Source: Drechmeria coniospora (taxonomy: Eukaryota; Ascomycota; Sordariomycetes; Hypocreales; Ophiocordycipitaceae). From it: a DNA stretch of 64,000 nucleotides. The first letter of the stretch is position 1, and each line of letters starts with the position of its first letter. Made by a program: the position numbers and the translations under genes. The notes beneath the pieces are model-generated. The model was given only the letters and a program-made list of their open reading frames with translations. It searched no databases and was not told where the DNA came from. The stretch lies in contig NC_054389.1 in assembly GCF_001625195.1 (NCBI RefSeq), positions 11,714,520-11,778,519 of the forward strand, in the 5' to 3' direction. Positions 34,101-46,157 of the stretch are shown in pieces.

Positions 34101-36160
34101 TCCGCTTCCAGGCGAGATATGACGTTATCGGCGATGTCGTCGGCCTCGGTACGCTTGTCAGCGTTCATGACCCATCGTGCGAGCCAGCTCTTGGGTTCAT
34201 CCGTCGCAAAGGAGCCGCCGCTCACGGCATCCTTCACCTCGTTCACGAATCGAGAGCGAAGTTCCTTGCGTGCCAGAAGCGAGCCGAAGCCAAATTCGGG
34301 GCTCGCCGAGAGCTTGGAAGGGACACCGGCACCCTGCGAGTCTAGGGTGTTGGCGACGTAGGCCCTAGGCCCGAACAGCTGATGTAGAATTTTGGAGTAG
34401 GCCGTCTCCAGCTGCGGAGTCTCCAAGGCGTACCCGGCAGACGGCAGTGGCGGCGCGTCCCTGATGCCGACCTCGAGGTTCTGGACCGGTTTCTCCGCCG
34501 TGAGATTCTGCATGATCCCGCGGAGGGCCTGGCCCGTCGTCTCGGGCCCGAGGTAGCCCAGCTGGTAGCCGACAATGACTTGAACGCCACCGGGTCCACG
34601 ATGGATCGATGACAGGACATCGATGAGGATGGGGCCCCATTTTGTCGTGGCGCGGTGAATTTCCTCGAGCACGGCCACTCTCTTGACCGACTTGGGGATG
34701 ACGTCGGTAAGCTTGGAACCAATCCAAGGTCGATAAAGGCGCGGCGTGAGGAAGCCAACCCCGGCAAATATGTCATCCGGCCCTGCCCGGTCAACAGCCT
34801 CGGCGAAGGAGCTCGTGGCGGAGCCGAAGATGAAGAGGCAGCTCTCGGCAGTCGTGGGTCCCGTGTACTGAAAGGCATCGTACTGCCTTCCCAATGCCGT
34901 CTTCATATGAGCCCAGATTCGAGCGGCGCACGTGTGGATATCCTTGGAGGTGACCTGGACCGGCGCAGCCTCCACCGTCGTGGCAACGGACGACGGGGCG
35001 ACGGGGGTAGAGGACACACTAGCCTCGCTCGACTTGACCGACGTGCCTGCCGATCTTGACTTCGCAGCGTCAGGGCCATCTGCCGGCTGGGAGGGGAAGC
35101 CTTTGCCGGGTGTCGGCTCGGGGTGGTCCGAGGAAACGGCAACATGACCGTCGTCCGTGTAGAGGCCGATGGAGGAGATGGCGCCGGACTGGAACCTTCT
35201 GACGCTCTCGATATCCAGCACGTCCCGAACCAGGCGAGCGTCTTCGGCGACGATGGGCTCGGCATCGGCGCGAGCTTCGAAGGCGAGGAAGTGGATGACG
35301 CCCCGCCCCGTGCGCACGGCCAAGGCGTGAGCCGTGATGGCCATGTCCTGGGCTTCTTGCATGTCCTGGGACTGCAGGAAAGTCCAACCGGAGTTGCGAA
35401 TCGAGGTAATGTCCGAATAGTGCGCATGACCGCGCGGGGAAAGAGAGACGTGCAGGACGACGGGATAGCTGGCGAGCTTGTAGAGGTGAGAGATGGCGGG
35501 CAGGAGAATGGACGACGTCGTGGTGACGGAAACCAGCTTGCCCGAGCGGATGGGGGCGTAGACGGAGAGCAACGGATCTGCATTGTGCCGCACGGATTCG
35601 ACCTGCGAGGCCAAGTTAGCGACAGGCGTGGCTGTGTCGTCAGCGACTGCCCATGGCAGACACGGACATGCGTGGTCCAAAGTGACGGCGAAGAAGCGGG
35701 CCGATGGATCGTCCACCTACATGGGCAACAGCATCCGGCGTCGCGGCGACCAAGCTGGGGAGCTTCTGGGCAGCGAGTCGCTTCAGATGCGGCGAGAAGG
35801 CCGAGTCGACCGCCAGTGACGGCTGGACAGAAACGACGACATCGCTCGAGAGGTAGGCAACCCGGGCCACTACATTTCAGAGGTAGAGATGGTCAGTCCG
35901 CTGTGCGTTGTCGTTCCTGCTCTGAAAGCACGAGACTGCCCGCTCCGAGGATAAGATGCAGACGGATGGTGGCCGTGGTCGTGAAGGCGGGAGGGGGAAT
36001 ATCTGCACGCAGGTACTACGGCGTTGGTCGAGGAAGAGAGCTCGAGAGCAGACAGGAGGAGGGGAAGAAGGGCACGATGCATTTACACGGTCGAATCGAC
36101 AGGGGAACACGTACCGGCCTCCTCGGGCGTGCGGATCAGGTGAGAGGATGAAGTGGCCAT
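31187..36160 (-). CDS. MET5: assimilatory sulfite reductase, hemoprotein (beta) subunit
   Basis: Three exons, 36160..36115, 35869..35721 and 35602..31187, give about 1536 residues (yeast Met5 is 1442). Intron 1 has donor GTACGT, branch CTGAC, acceptor TAG. Intron 2 (118 nt) has donor GTAGGT, branch CTAAC and acceptor CAG; it resolves an apparent +1 frame change near 35717. The N-terminal third resembles pyruvate-ferredoxin oxidoreductase domains. A flavodoxin-like domain (TILFASDNGNATSLAKRLG, about 789) follows. The C-terminal siroheme/4Fe-4S domain carries C-x5-C (SACVAFPTCG, about 1380) and C-x3-C (TGCPNGCAR, about 1426), the four cluster ligands. It reduces sulfite to sulfide with the Met10 flavoprotein for cysteine and methionine synthesis. 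ATG 36208 in the same frame is an alternative start. A 629-codon antisense frame is a GC3 shadow. Confidence 0.95.
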
Positions 36161-37909
36161 GGTGGTGTCTCCAAGCGAGGAGTTGCTCTGGCCGAAGATA
36201 AAATCCATGGTCGGCAGGCTGAACAGAAGAGGACGAAGGAGGATATTGGAGACGGACGACCTTGCCGAAGAAGGAGGAAGTCCCTGCTGCCTTGCTTCCT
36301 CCGCCACGATGACGAGAGCTCCGAGCTAAATGATGGCAGGGAACTAGATACTTGTGCCGCCGAGTACCGACACTTGCAAGTACATAACAGGTACGTGCTC
36401 GCACAACCGGGTGTACCGTGTACAGCACTAAGAGGTCATGCTCTGTTGGTGCACGTACGTTGTACTTGCTATACTAGGTATTGGTCACTTTAGGTAGTAT
36501 GAAGTACGGAGTACGAAGTGCTGCAAGGAAGTGCAACTAATACAGTACAAGCACTTACAGTGCTGTACTCTGTACGGAGTAGTTGCGTTTGCCATTCCCC
36601 CGCATAGTACAGGCACAGGCACTGTAGGTAAGTAGGTACCTAGTACATTCTTACTCCGTACAGTAAGTACAGTAAGTACTGTACATGTACTTCTGCATCT
36701 ACAGTAGCGTCGGCACGGAGGACCGATGCGCCCTTGGGACAGGACAATTGCGTGATCGCCCCTAGCGCAGCCGAGCGATGGCGAGATCGCACACCCATTA
36801 CCAATTTGCCGCCCCCGATTTGCCAGTCAGCAACACCAAGAAGTGCCAGAAGGCTGTCCGAGTACGGAGTACTAGGTACGGAGAAGGTGTTTAGAAGTAC
36901 ATGCACTCCAACGTGCAAACCACGGTAAATAACACTCCGTACTTGTACACCAAATGCGCCGCAAGTACTCCGTACAGACTACGGAGTAATACAAGCCAGA
37001 ACCAGCCTGCGATGCTTGCCATGCAGCAAGGACACAAGGCCACAAGGACACAAGGCATCAAGGCAACAAGGCACAACACAGCAAGGCACAACACAACAAG
37101 GCACAACACAGCAAGGCACAACACAGCAAGGCACAACACAGCAAGGCACAACTCAGCCTGGCACAACACAGCGAGGCAGCAATGTACTACAAAATAAAAC
37201 GACGACGCAAGGAACGGGACAAAGCGACATCCACGTCAACCATTCTCTAAAGAAAAACGTTGAGAAAAAATAGATTGCTGCTGCCTAGGTACCAACTATG
37301 GCATCAGCTCCGCGCAACCCCCCTCCCACTCCAGCGGGTCTTGTCCCGACTTCCGCCAAACGCCCGACGAACCGAGGCCTGCAACCAACACAACCGACGA
37401 ACTGTATCGGCTTGCGACCTGTCCGTCCGTCCGTCATTCTCTTCCCGTCCTCGATGCTGGTCAGTGGACCAACCCATGCCGCCACGCCATGGCCCGTTTC
37501 ACGCTCGTGCTTGGAATGAGCATTCAACACGTATCCATGCAATATTACGGAGCACCGAATGACTCTACTCGTACGGAGCACATGTAGGTGTATTATGTGT
37601 ACTCGCGTGTGAACTCGCCCTCGTCCTTGGTATGCTCGACGGGCTTGTTCTCCGTACTCGACGTACGGATCTGTCACTGAATCTAATGAAAAAGTATTTA
37701 CTCGCCGCAAGGTGCCCGCCACCCGTCCCTGCCGCACCACCACCGCCTGCGGTGTCGACTTGTTCGTCATGGCGATACGTGGAGATCAAAGCACGCCATC
37801 CCATCCATCCCGGCCTACAACGTGATGGCCCAGGTACGAACGAGGTACTGTACGGTAATTGCTCCCCATGCAGGGCGGAAAGGGCACCAAGAGGCCTCCC
37901 CCCGGCCCC
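36161..37909. other. intergenic region between KEI1 and MET5
   Basis: MET5 promoter and 5' UTR lie at the right of the MET5 start; GTAC words occupy about 36340..36700 and 36860..36990. A 15-bp minisatellite is listed separately. From 37290 to 37909 frames exist but lack domains; this is the KEI1 3' flank. No gene is recognised. Confidence 0.55.
37030..37180. repeat. 15-bp minisatellite (CAAGGCACAACACAG)n
   Basis: About seven copies of CAAGGCACAACACAG start at 37067 and repeat every 15 bp to about 37171, with single-base variants. A more degenerate set of ACAAGGC-containing copies precedes them from 37030. As 15 is a multiple of 3, it gives perfect pentapeptide frames on both strands (RHNTA on plus, LAVLC on minus), which look protein-like but have no start context or flanking coding signal. 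Confidence 0.95.
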
Positions 37910-38766
37910 TCAAACCTGTCGCTCCGGGTGTTCCTCGGCCTGGGCTTTTCGATGCGCGTTCCTCTCCCAGTCATCCAACTCGGCCACGTCCAGCCAATAG
38001 CCGCGACCAAAGGAGAGCATCAACCGGCCGAATCGTCCCCTTCGGCCGTCGCCGTCGGGCAGGTCGATGGCGAACGGACCCTCGTGTTCGTCGACGCCGG
38101 GGCCCTCGAGGATCATCATCTGCATGTACCTCTGCAGCACCTGCCGGGCAAAGGCCATGACGACGATGCTAAAGTAGACCCGGACGAGCGTGAGCCCGGC
38201 AATCAGCAGCATGCTCGTCGCCGTCTCGGGCGGCATGGATTTGCCGTAGCCGTCGTCCCCTTGCCCCGGACCGCGCAGCCCCTCCACGACGAGGAGAGGC
38301 GGGGGCGACGACGGCGAGCCGGCCCTCTGGTTCGCCGTGCTGGCAAAGTACCATTCGACGCCGAAGGCGGCCGTGTACGCGCCGTTTATCGCCGTGTCGA
38401 GCAGGTACAGCCAGGCGAGCGTCAGGCATTCGAACGGGTTTTGCCTTCGGACGTGCGGGATGAGGTAGATGAGCAGCCCGAGCACGGCGATGGAGTATAG
38501 GTAGGTCGAGAGCTGCAGAAGGGACAGCTGATAGCCCGTCAGGATGGCCAACAGGCCGTACACCCCCGTGACCTTGTTGAAGACGAGCGCCAGCGAGATC
38601 AGCTCCGTGCCCGTCTGGAGACTGACGAGGCCCAAGAGGCTCTTTGTACCGTCGTCAGCGAGCGCTCACGTCGCCGAAGGGTTCTCCTTGCGCATCGAGT
38701 CCGACGGCGCCGCGTACGTACCTTGGGGCGCGGAGTGCGCAAGTACAATCTTGTGAATTTCGACAT
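37910..38766 (-). CDS. KEI1: inositolphosphorylceramide synthase regulatory subunit Kei1
   Basis: Exon 1 (38766..38722) encodes MSKFTRLYLRTPRPK. An 80-nt intron (donor GTACGT, branch CTGAC, acceptor AAAG) leads to exon 2 (38641..37910); the total is about 258 residues. Exon 2 begins SLLGLVSLQTGTELISL, then VTGVYGLLAILTGY and LSTYLYSIAVLGLLIYLIP, the conserved block of the Kei1 family (DUF1753). Four or five membrane segments are visible, with a charged C-terminal tail. Kei1 is the essential partner of Aur1, the Golgi enzyme that adds inositol phosphate to ceramide and is the target of aureobasidin A. The short first exon makes the N-terminus easy to miss. It matches the family start (basic residues, then RPK) well. 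Confidence 0.85.
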
Positions 38767-40182
38767 GGCCGTCGGAGCGGAGCGAGGTGTTTGTCTCGTG
38801 CGCTAGGCCGCCGACTTTGCTAGGCCGCCGACTTTGACGCGAAAGAAGACGGGTGATGACGATGGAAAGGATGAGTCTCGAATCGAAATCTTCAATCGCC
38901 GCGGTTGCCGCAGTCTGTCGCCGTACCCCGTGGTCGCGGTTCCCGTGATGCATGACGAATGAAAAGCGACGAGGTCCGCGAAGGCCCCATCACTCAATAC
39001 AACGCAGCGTAAGTAATACTCCGTACCCCTCGAAGTACCTGTTAGAAAGTACTAGGCAGTGTACATGTACTTACGACGCATAGGGTAATAAGTACCAGGG
39101 TAGCGCGGTGTACTTGTATAAAGTACATTACTTAAGGAGCAGTTGTGTACAGAGTACAATACAGTACATGCAAGGAAACGGCAAATTTGCCTGCGTACCA
39201 AGTACAGTACATATGCAAGTACTCCGTACTGCTCTCACATGTTCAGCCTGAAGTACCAATGATTCACGCACTACGGAGTATACTTGCGGTGTACATTACT
39301 ACGGATTAAGGTGAACATGTGAGTAAGTACTGTACTTACTTGCTTGTCAGTAACACTTACTGTACAGTACTCCGTACTCCATAAACTTCGACTGAACTTG
39401 TACTGTACTTACAATGCGCGTCTCCACAAAGCCTTGCCTGGTCAGACTCGTGCCAATGCTTGTACTCTGCGAGTACTTAAGTATATGTATTGTTTTACAT
39501 GTACTTACTTACAGTACAGTACAGTACAGTACAGTACAGCACTTAAGTAAGTACTGTACGCCAATTCTGTGGACTTACAGCACCTTTACCGTTTGAACCT
39601 TCGATAAATGCCCAAGTGACACTTTCAGCGCAGTGTGGGCTGGTCGTGTTTCTCCTCACTGCGCAATCACACGGTTATCATGACGAATACATGCAATCTT
39701 ACAAGAGGGAAAGTCGGGGGCGCAGGATTACCGACGAGTAAATACAGTACTTGGTCATCGTGCTGGAGGGTGTACTATGCTGTACTGTACAGTGCTAGTA
39801 CAAGTGCGTCGTGATCACCTGACAGTTAGGAGGCGGCTGGGTCTCCTTCGACGGATGTACTTGTACCTGGGGCAAGTTCAGTACTGTACTCGAAAAAGAT
39901 GGTGATTTCTTCCACCGTATCCCCGTTGTCATGCGATGTAAATCACTGTTGATTGCGTAACCTTGAATCGACCTGAGAGTGCCACTTTGCTCGCTATCAT
40001 AGTTGCGTACCTACCGGACGGCATGTCATTTTCATCCATCCATGTGATCCATCTACCCTTCTCCATCGAGCAATTGTCAAAAGAAAGGACCACGGCCTCG
40101 ACAGAGAGTCTGTCGCAGCGCACCAACCAACAACCAGAGTGTTTGGGGGCCATTGACCTTGCCTTCCAAATTATGCTCCGGC
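38767..40182. other. intergenic region between YPT6 and KEI1, GTAC-word rich
   Basis: From about 39000 to 39600 and 39730..39900 the sequence is dense in GTAC words, including a pure (AGTAC)n run at about 39512..39538 (TACAGTACAGTACAGTACAG). The rest is ordinary flank. No gene is recognised. Confidence 0.6.
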
Positions 40183-41111
<929 letters not shown>

Positions 41112-41710
41112 CTTGAAAACTTGTGCACGAAAGTGATGGACCACAAGACAACAGATATGGGCCGTAACCGCCTGGTTTCGATGGCCAAAGGTGACGTAGA
41201 GGCGAAGACGGGAGCAACAGCTCTAGTTGAGGTTCGATCCGTTGCTGGAACGGAAGCTGAGTTCCTAGCCCTTCAACAAGGGCCTCTGCAGCAAACGTAG
41301 CCTCAAAGGTCAAAATCCCAGAGGTCTATTCTCTTTGAGTGGTTGTGAGGCGACGGAGATGGGATTCGGAGATGCAACAGCATCAGGAACAAGCAGCTTG
41401 GAAGGAGAGTCGGTCGCGCATCAAAGTACCAGGTACAGGGAACGGATAGGTTGTACCTGACCTGTCAGCGGGGGCACGTGATGATAAGAAACTGATAAGA
41501 AACTGAACGACGCCGCGCTGGGCCAATCAAGAACTCTTGCTCCCCTCGCCCCATAAAAAAATCCAGACGTACAGTATCCAACACTCTCGGCCATTCTTGA
41601 AGGCTTTTGCTTGCAACATAGAGATCTTTCTTTATCTGAACAACTCCCGCCCGAAATCCCTAGAGCTGGCTACGCTTCCCGGGTGTATCGTCCAGTTCAA
41701 TACATCAGAC
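41112..41710. other. divergent promoter region YPT6/NOP53
   Basis: About 600 bp between two start codons. A CCAAT at about 41522 (GGCCAATCAAG) and a doubled GATAAGAAACT lie on the NOP53 side. GTAC words are few (around 41428 and 41452). No gene is recognised. Confidence 0.5.
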
Positions 41711-43078
41711 ATGCCGTTGATACAAAACGCCCCGTCGGGGGCGGGGGAAGCACCGCAACAGCACCGCCAGCCGTCGAGAAAGGGAAAGAAGGCGTGGAGG
41801 AAGAATGTCGATGTCACGGAGGTCCAACGGGGTTTGGAGGAGCTCAATGACGAACTCATCCGAGGGTACGTCTTTTCTGTACCGCATTTTCACGTACAAT
41901 GGTTTATTAACGACGTCCGCAGCGGTGTGATCAAGGAGAAGCCATCATCCGAGCTTTTCTCAATCGACTTGGCCGGCGACTCGAAGGCTGCCAAGAGTCT
42001 TGTCAAGCGCTCCAAAAAACAGCTCAAAGTCGATGAAATCATTGCCCAACGCTCCTCTGTTCCTGCGGTGTCGATGCGGAAGCGACCGGGCGACAAGACC
42101 ACCGACGGCATCATCCCGTCGAAGCGGCAGCGACTTGGCTGGGTCCCTCACAAGGAATTGACCCGTCTGCGAAAGGTGGCCGACGGAAGGCAGGAATTGA
42201 CTGTCGTGGGCTCGAATGCCACGTTTGACATCTGGGATGCACCTGGCGAGCCACAGGTTCAGCAGGCGACCGACTTCCTCCCGGAGAAAATTGAGCCCAA
42301 AGTACCAAAGTCGATGAAACAACAGCCAATCTCCTTGACGGCCAGCGGGAAACAAGTTCTTGCGGTGCCAACCCCGGCTGGAGGGTACAGCTACAACCCT
42401 GCATTCACAGACTACGAGGAGAGACTTGCCGACGAAAGTGCGAAGGCGGTCGCCGCTGAGCAGAAGCGACTTGACAATGAAGACCTGGAGAGACAGAAAA
42501 AGGAATCCGCCGCTCGGTCTGCTGCCGAGGCCGAGGCGGCCGAGGAGCGTGCCAACATGTCAGAGTGGGAGGAAGACTCCGAGTGGGAAGGGGTCCAGAG
42601 TGGCATGGAGGACAAGCCAAGCAGCAAGCAGCACAAGCGGAAAACACAAGCGCAGCGGAATCGCATCAAGCGCAGAAAGGATGACGAACGCTTGGCCAAG
42701 CACAAGGCCGCCATGAAGGAACGACGAGTTCAAGAGCAGCGAATCAAGGAGCTCGCTCAAGAAGTGGAAGACAACGAGCAGGCGAGGGCTCTCCTGGAAC
42801 AATCCAAACTGGACGCTACCCACTCGTTGTCGGATGAATTATTGCGGAGGAGGCAGCTCGGCAAGTTCAAACTTCCCGAAAAGGACCTGGAGCTGGTTCT
42901 GCCGGATGAGCTGCAAGAATCACTCCGTCTGCTGAAGCCCGAGGGCAACCTGCTCAAGGATCGGTATCGCAGCATGCTCGTCAGGGGCAAGGTGGAGAGC
43001 AGGCGGCACATTCCTTTCAAGAGGCAAGCGCGGAAAAAGCTTACGGAGAAGTGGACGCACAAGGACTTTGTCTTATAA
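41711..43078 (+). CDS. NOP53: ribosome biogenesis protein Nop53
   Basis: Exons 41711..41865 and 41923..43078 give about 436 residues (yeast 455). The 57-nt intron has donor GTACGT, a TTAAC branch and acceptor CAG. It is a multiple of three and contains no stop, so retention would insert 19 residues. The protein is highly charged: basic N-terminus (RKGKKAWRKNVDVTEVQ), DIWDAPGEP, a long Lys/Arg/Glu coiled coil (KRKTQAQRNRIKRRKDDE) and a conserved C-terminus LKPEGNLLKDRYRSMLVRGKVE. These are the blocks of Nop53/GLTSCR2. Nop53 recruits the Mtr4 helicase and nuclear exosome to pre-60S particles for 7S to 5.8S rRNA processing. The N-terminal DIWDAPGEP fits the AIM-type Mtr4-binding motif family. 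It is convergent with NDE1. Confidence 0.9.
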   Translation: MPLIQNAPSGAGEAPQQHRQPSRKGKKAWRKNVDVTEVQRGLEELNDELIRGYVFSVPHFHVQWFINDVRSGVIKEKPSSELFSIDLAGDSKAAKSLVKRSKKQLKVDEIIAQRSSVPAVSMRKRPGDKTTDGIIPSKRQRLGWVPHKELTRLRKVADGRQELTVVGSNATFDIWDAPGEPQVQQATDFLPEKIEPKVPKSMKQQPISLTASGKQVLAVPTPAGGYSYNPAFTDYEERLADESAKAVAAEQKRLDNEDLERQKKESAARSAAEAEAAEERANMSEWEEDSEWEGVQSGMEDKPSSKQHKRKTQAQRNRIKRRKDDERLAKHKAAMKERRVQEQRIKELAQEVEDNEQARALLEQSKLDATHSLSDELLRRRQLGKFKLPEKDLELVLPDELQESLRLLKPEGNLLKDRYRSMLVRGKVESRRHIPFKRQARKKLTEKWTHKDFVL

Positions 43079-43425
43079 ACGAAGAAAAAAAAAGAAACAT
43101 CGCATCGCCTGCCGCTTTATTTTGCCCATGATTTTTTGGGGTTTCTTTTACACAATTCGTCTCAGCAGTCTCCGTCCATACGTGATCCGGACCTTGCCAC
43201 CTCGACCAAGCGTGGTCTGTCGTGGTAGATCGGACATGCTGGCAGACAGTCTATATCTGCACCTTCGGCAACTGCACTATATGTGTCGTGGTCGGTCGGC
43301 TCGGCTTCAGGTCGACCGTCGACCAGCCGTGTGCAGCCGTGCTATCCTCGTCCGCCGCTCCGGCGTTCCCTGGTATACCGCGCGTGCTGCAGTCGCCAGA
43401 GTATGGGAAAGGGCGTGGGTTCCAA
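43079..43425. other. convergent intergenic region NOP53/NDE1
   Basis: It lies between converging 3' ends. It begins with an A-rich stretch right after the NOP53 stop. No coding signal. Confidence 0.5.
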
Positions 43426-45538
43426 TCAAAAGCTCATCAAGTCTGTGTCTAGAGTCAGCAAGTTGACGTTTCTCTCTTCGCTTCTTTTCAAAGCGTGCTT
43501 GCTCCAACAAACCTCGACCAAAGACGCCCCTCTTTGCCCAATCCATGGCCATGAGAGATCGTGTGCGAAAGCTGACGCTCTGTGCGAAATATACCGATCG
43601 CCAGGCATACACCGCCCAGAGGCCACCGGCAAGGCTCCAGCCGTCACCAAGGTCAAAGACGGCCGAGTTGCCAATGTATGCAAGGCTGCCCAGATGATGG
43701 TACTCAAACGCCTTGTACACGGCGGCGTCCAGGTCGCCATCGCGAATGTCGTTGGCCGATAGACCATCCGACAGGCGTGCCATCTTGTTGAATTTGTGCG
43801 CCAGGTAATTGCCTTGCTGATGCGCACGCTGGGCGGTCGCTGGCAGCGAGGTGAGCTTGCTATCAATCTGGTTTAGCAACTCCCGAAGCTCGCCAAAGTC
43901 CAGCGTGCCGGACTGGTCTTTGTCAAACTCGGCAAACAGCTTGTCGAGACGCTTCAGGTGGTTGACAGCCTGGGGGAAGCGCTTCTTGACGTCCATGGCA
44001 ACCTGGCGCCAGTCGCTGAAGTGCAGGTGCAGCGTTTCCGGGTTTTGGCCACGTTTCCAAGCGAGGGTGCGCAGGAAGGTGATGATGTGGTCGGCGACGT
44101 TGTTCTGAACCGTCGAGCAGTCTCCGATGGCGTAGACGTCGCCGAGGGGGGTACCGTTGAGGCGAAGGTGCGTGTCCGTCTCGAGGGCATGTCGGTTCGT
44201 CTGGAAACTAGCAAGCTTCTTGGCAAGCCTTTGGCAGAAAGCCGTCTGCGACACGCCCGTGGACCACAGGCAGAATCCGACCGGCAACTCCTTGGTGGTC
44301 AGCTTTCCATCCTCCTGCTTCTGCGTGAATATGATCTTGTCCGGCCGGACTTCCTTGACTCTCGAGTTGGTCAAGACTTCGACCTGGTCCCGAGAGAATC
44401 GATCCTCGGCGTACTTTGAGACAGTCTCGTCGTAGGTATTGAGGATGTGACTCCGGCTCTGAATGAGATGAACGGAAATCTCATTTCTCAGAAGACGGGG
44501 GAAGTGGCGGGTAAGATCCTCGTTGAGCAGGTCATACAGCTCCGCCGCAAACTCGACGCCGGTTGGACCGCCGCCGCAGACCACGAAGGAAAGGAGACGC
44601 TTGCGCTCATCGTCGGGGGTTGTGGGAAGACAGGCGAGCTCGAGGTTGTGGATGACGCGGTTTCGAATCTTGCGGGCATCGTCAATGTCTTTGAGGAAGA
44701 AGGCGTTTTCAAGCCCCTTGACACCATGCGGGTTGGTCACGGAGCCGACGGCGATGACCAATTTGTCGTAAGGGACGTAGAATCGGACTTCCTTCCCTTG
44801 ATGATCCAGCTGAGAGACTTCAACGAGCTTGTCGGAAAACTCGATATCTTCCGCCCGGGCACGAATGAAGTGTCCGTGGACGCGGCTGATGATGCGACGG
44901 ATAGGCTCGACGAGCGACCGCAGCTCCAGAGTCCCCACAGTCGCCGAGGGAAGCATTGGGGTGAAGAGGAAATAGTTGGTCGGGGAGATGACGGTGATGT
45001 GATAGTCTTCGGCGTTGAGCTCCTTGAGGAGTGCGACTCCACCCCAGCCGCCGCCGAGGACGACGAGCCTTGGTTTGTGCTTGATCCGCTTCTTCTCTTC
45101 GCACTCATCTTCATCGATGAAGACTTCGGCGATGGGAAGGTTCTTCGGACCACCGCGTCGGGGTTGAAGGGCTAGTTGCGAGACGTCAATGTCGGTCCGG
45201 GTGGCGTGCTCCTTGTAGGTGCTCGCGTCGTAGAGGAAGAAGCCGAAGATGCCAACGCCAACCACCGTGATGGAGATGCCAACCCAGGCAGCAGCACCGT
45301 AGCAGAAGCCAAGTATGCGTGAATTCGCTTGCGGGAGCGGCTTGTCCGAGTAGAAGCGATGGCTGGTGACAGCTGTCGAAGGTCTACCGCGACGCAGCGA
45401 CGGGAGCTTCGGTCGAGCGTTCAGCGTCGAGCAGGCCCATGGTGAAGAGGCGGCGTGTGGGCAGACCAGGAGTCGGCATTTAGCAGCGCCATGGGCGGCG
45501 CGAAGAGCGGCGCCCGACGTCGATGTCGACGGCCGCAT
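43426..45538 (-). CDS. NDE1: external alternative NADH dehydrogenase with EF hand
   Basis: The main exon 45538..43513 plus a 17-nt last exon 43442..43426 give about 680 residues. The 70-nt intron (donor GTTTGT, branch GCTGAC, acceptor CAG) changes the reading so the protein ends GVFGRDLMSF instead of running on for about 50 unrelated residues. An Arg/Ser/Ala-rich mitochondrial presequence and one membrane segment (VGISITVVGVGIFGFFLY, about 86 to 103) precede two dinucleotide-binding folds (LGGGWGG near 155 for FAD; CGGGPTGVEF near 320 for NADH). An EF hand (FDKDQSGTLDFGE, near 537) follows. This is the single-subunit type II NADH:ubiquinone oxidoreductase facing the intermembrane space. It oxidises cytosolic NADH without proton pumping and is probably calcium-tuned. 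An upstream in-frame TTG at 45583 was not used as the start. Confidence 0.93.
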
Positions 45539-45589
45539 CGGGAGCTGCCTTTGTTTTCGTCCGAGGAGACGAGCAAGAAACAAGGATAC

Positions 45590-45660
45590 TGACGACAGTT
45601 CTCGATGCTGACGACAGTTCTCGATGCTGACGACAGTTCTCGATGCTGACGGCAGTTCTC
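45590..45660. repeat. 19-bp tandem repeat upstream of NDE1
   Basis: TGACGACAGTTCTCGATGC repeats at 45590, 45609 and 45628, with a partial, one-base-changed copy to 45660. It begins 52 bp upstream of the NDE1 start codon, so it lies in the 5' UTR or core promoter. Confidence 0.92.
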
Positions 45661-46104
45661 AGATGGTCTTGGAATCGGCGTCGATGAATAGCCTGAAGAG
45701 AGAGGCACGACAAGCGGCAAGTGACGGACGAGGGCACGAAATCCAGATGCTTCGGGGCAGGGAAAAGAGTGACAACAGAGCTTCCAATTATTTGCAGCCA
45801 AATATTGGCCGACGAAAAATGATGCAGATAATTGCTGGTTGGAGGCTGGCTAGTCGAGATGATGTAAGGTAACAAGGCGGGAGCTCGTTCGACAGGGTCT
45901 AACTGGGTTAGGCATGCATAGCGTCACGTCACTTTGCTCACTTCACATCATGATGGCCTCAAAATTTCAAGCTTGGTGCAGCATTTAATTAAGCTCGCAC
46001 AATCATCAATTCAGGCCAATGACTACTTCTAGGGACATTCGGATTAATGCAAGAAACCATTTGCCATCTCGACACCGTTTCGTTCCAGGATACGAGCCAA
46101 GACA

Positions 46105-46122
46105 CAGGAAGACAGGCAGGAA

Positions 46123-46156
<34 letters not shown>

Positions 46157-46157
46157 C
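46105..46157. repeat. CAGG tetranucleotide microsatellite
   Basis: ACAGGAAGACAGGCAGG passes into (CAGG)n with about eight pure units. It lies about 250 bp past the URK1 stop codon. Confidence 0.9.

Noticed and set aside
35690..35730. Apparent +1 frameshift in MET5
   Set aside because: Explained by an intron 35720..35603 with GTAGGT donor, CTAAC branch and CAG acceptor that matches the family sequence.
37016..37273. Gln/Gly/Thr-repeat protein frame
   Set aside because: Pure product of the 15-bp minisatellite; three frames are equally open.
41221..41260. tRNA B-box-like sequence GGTTCGATCC
   Set aside because: No A box at the right distance and no cloverleaf could be drawn around it.
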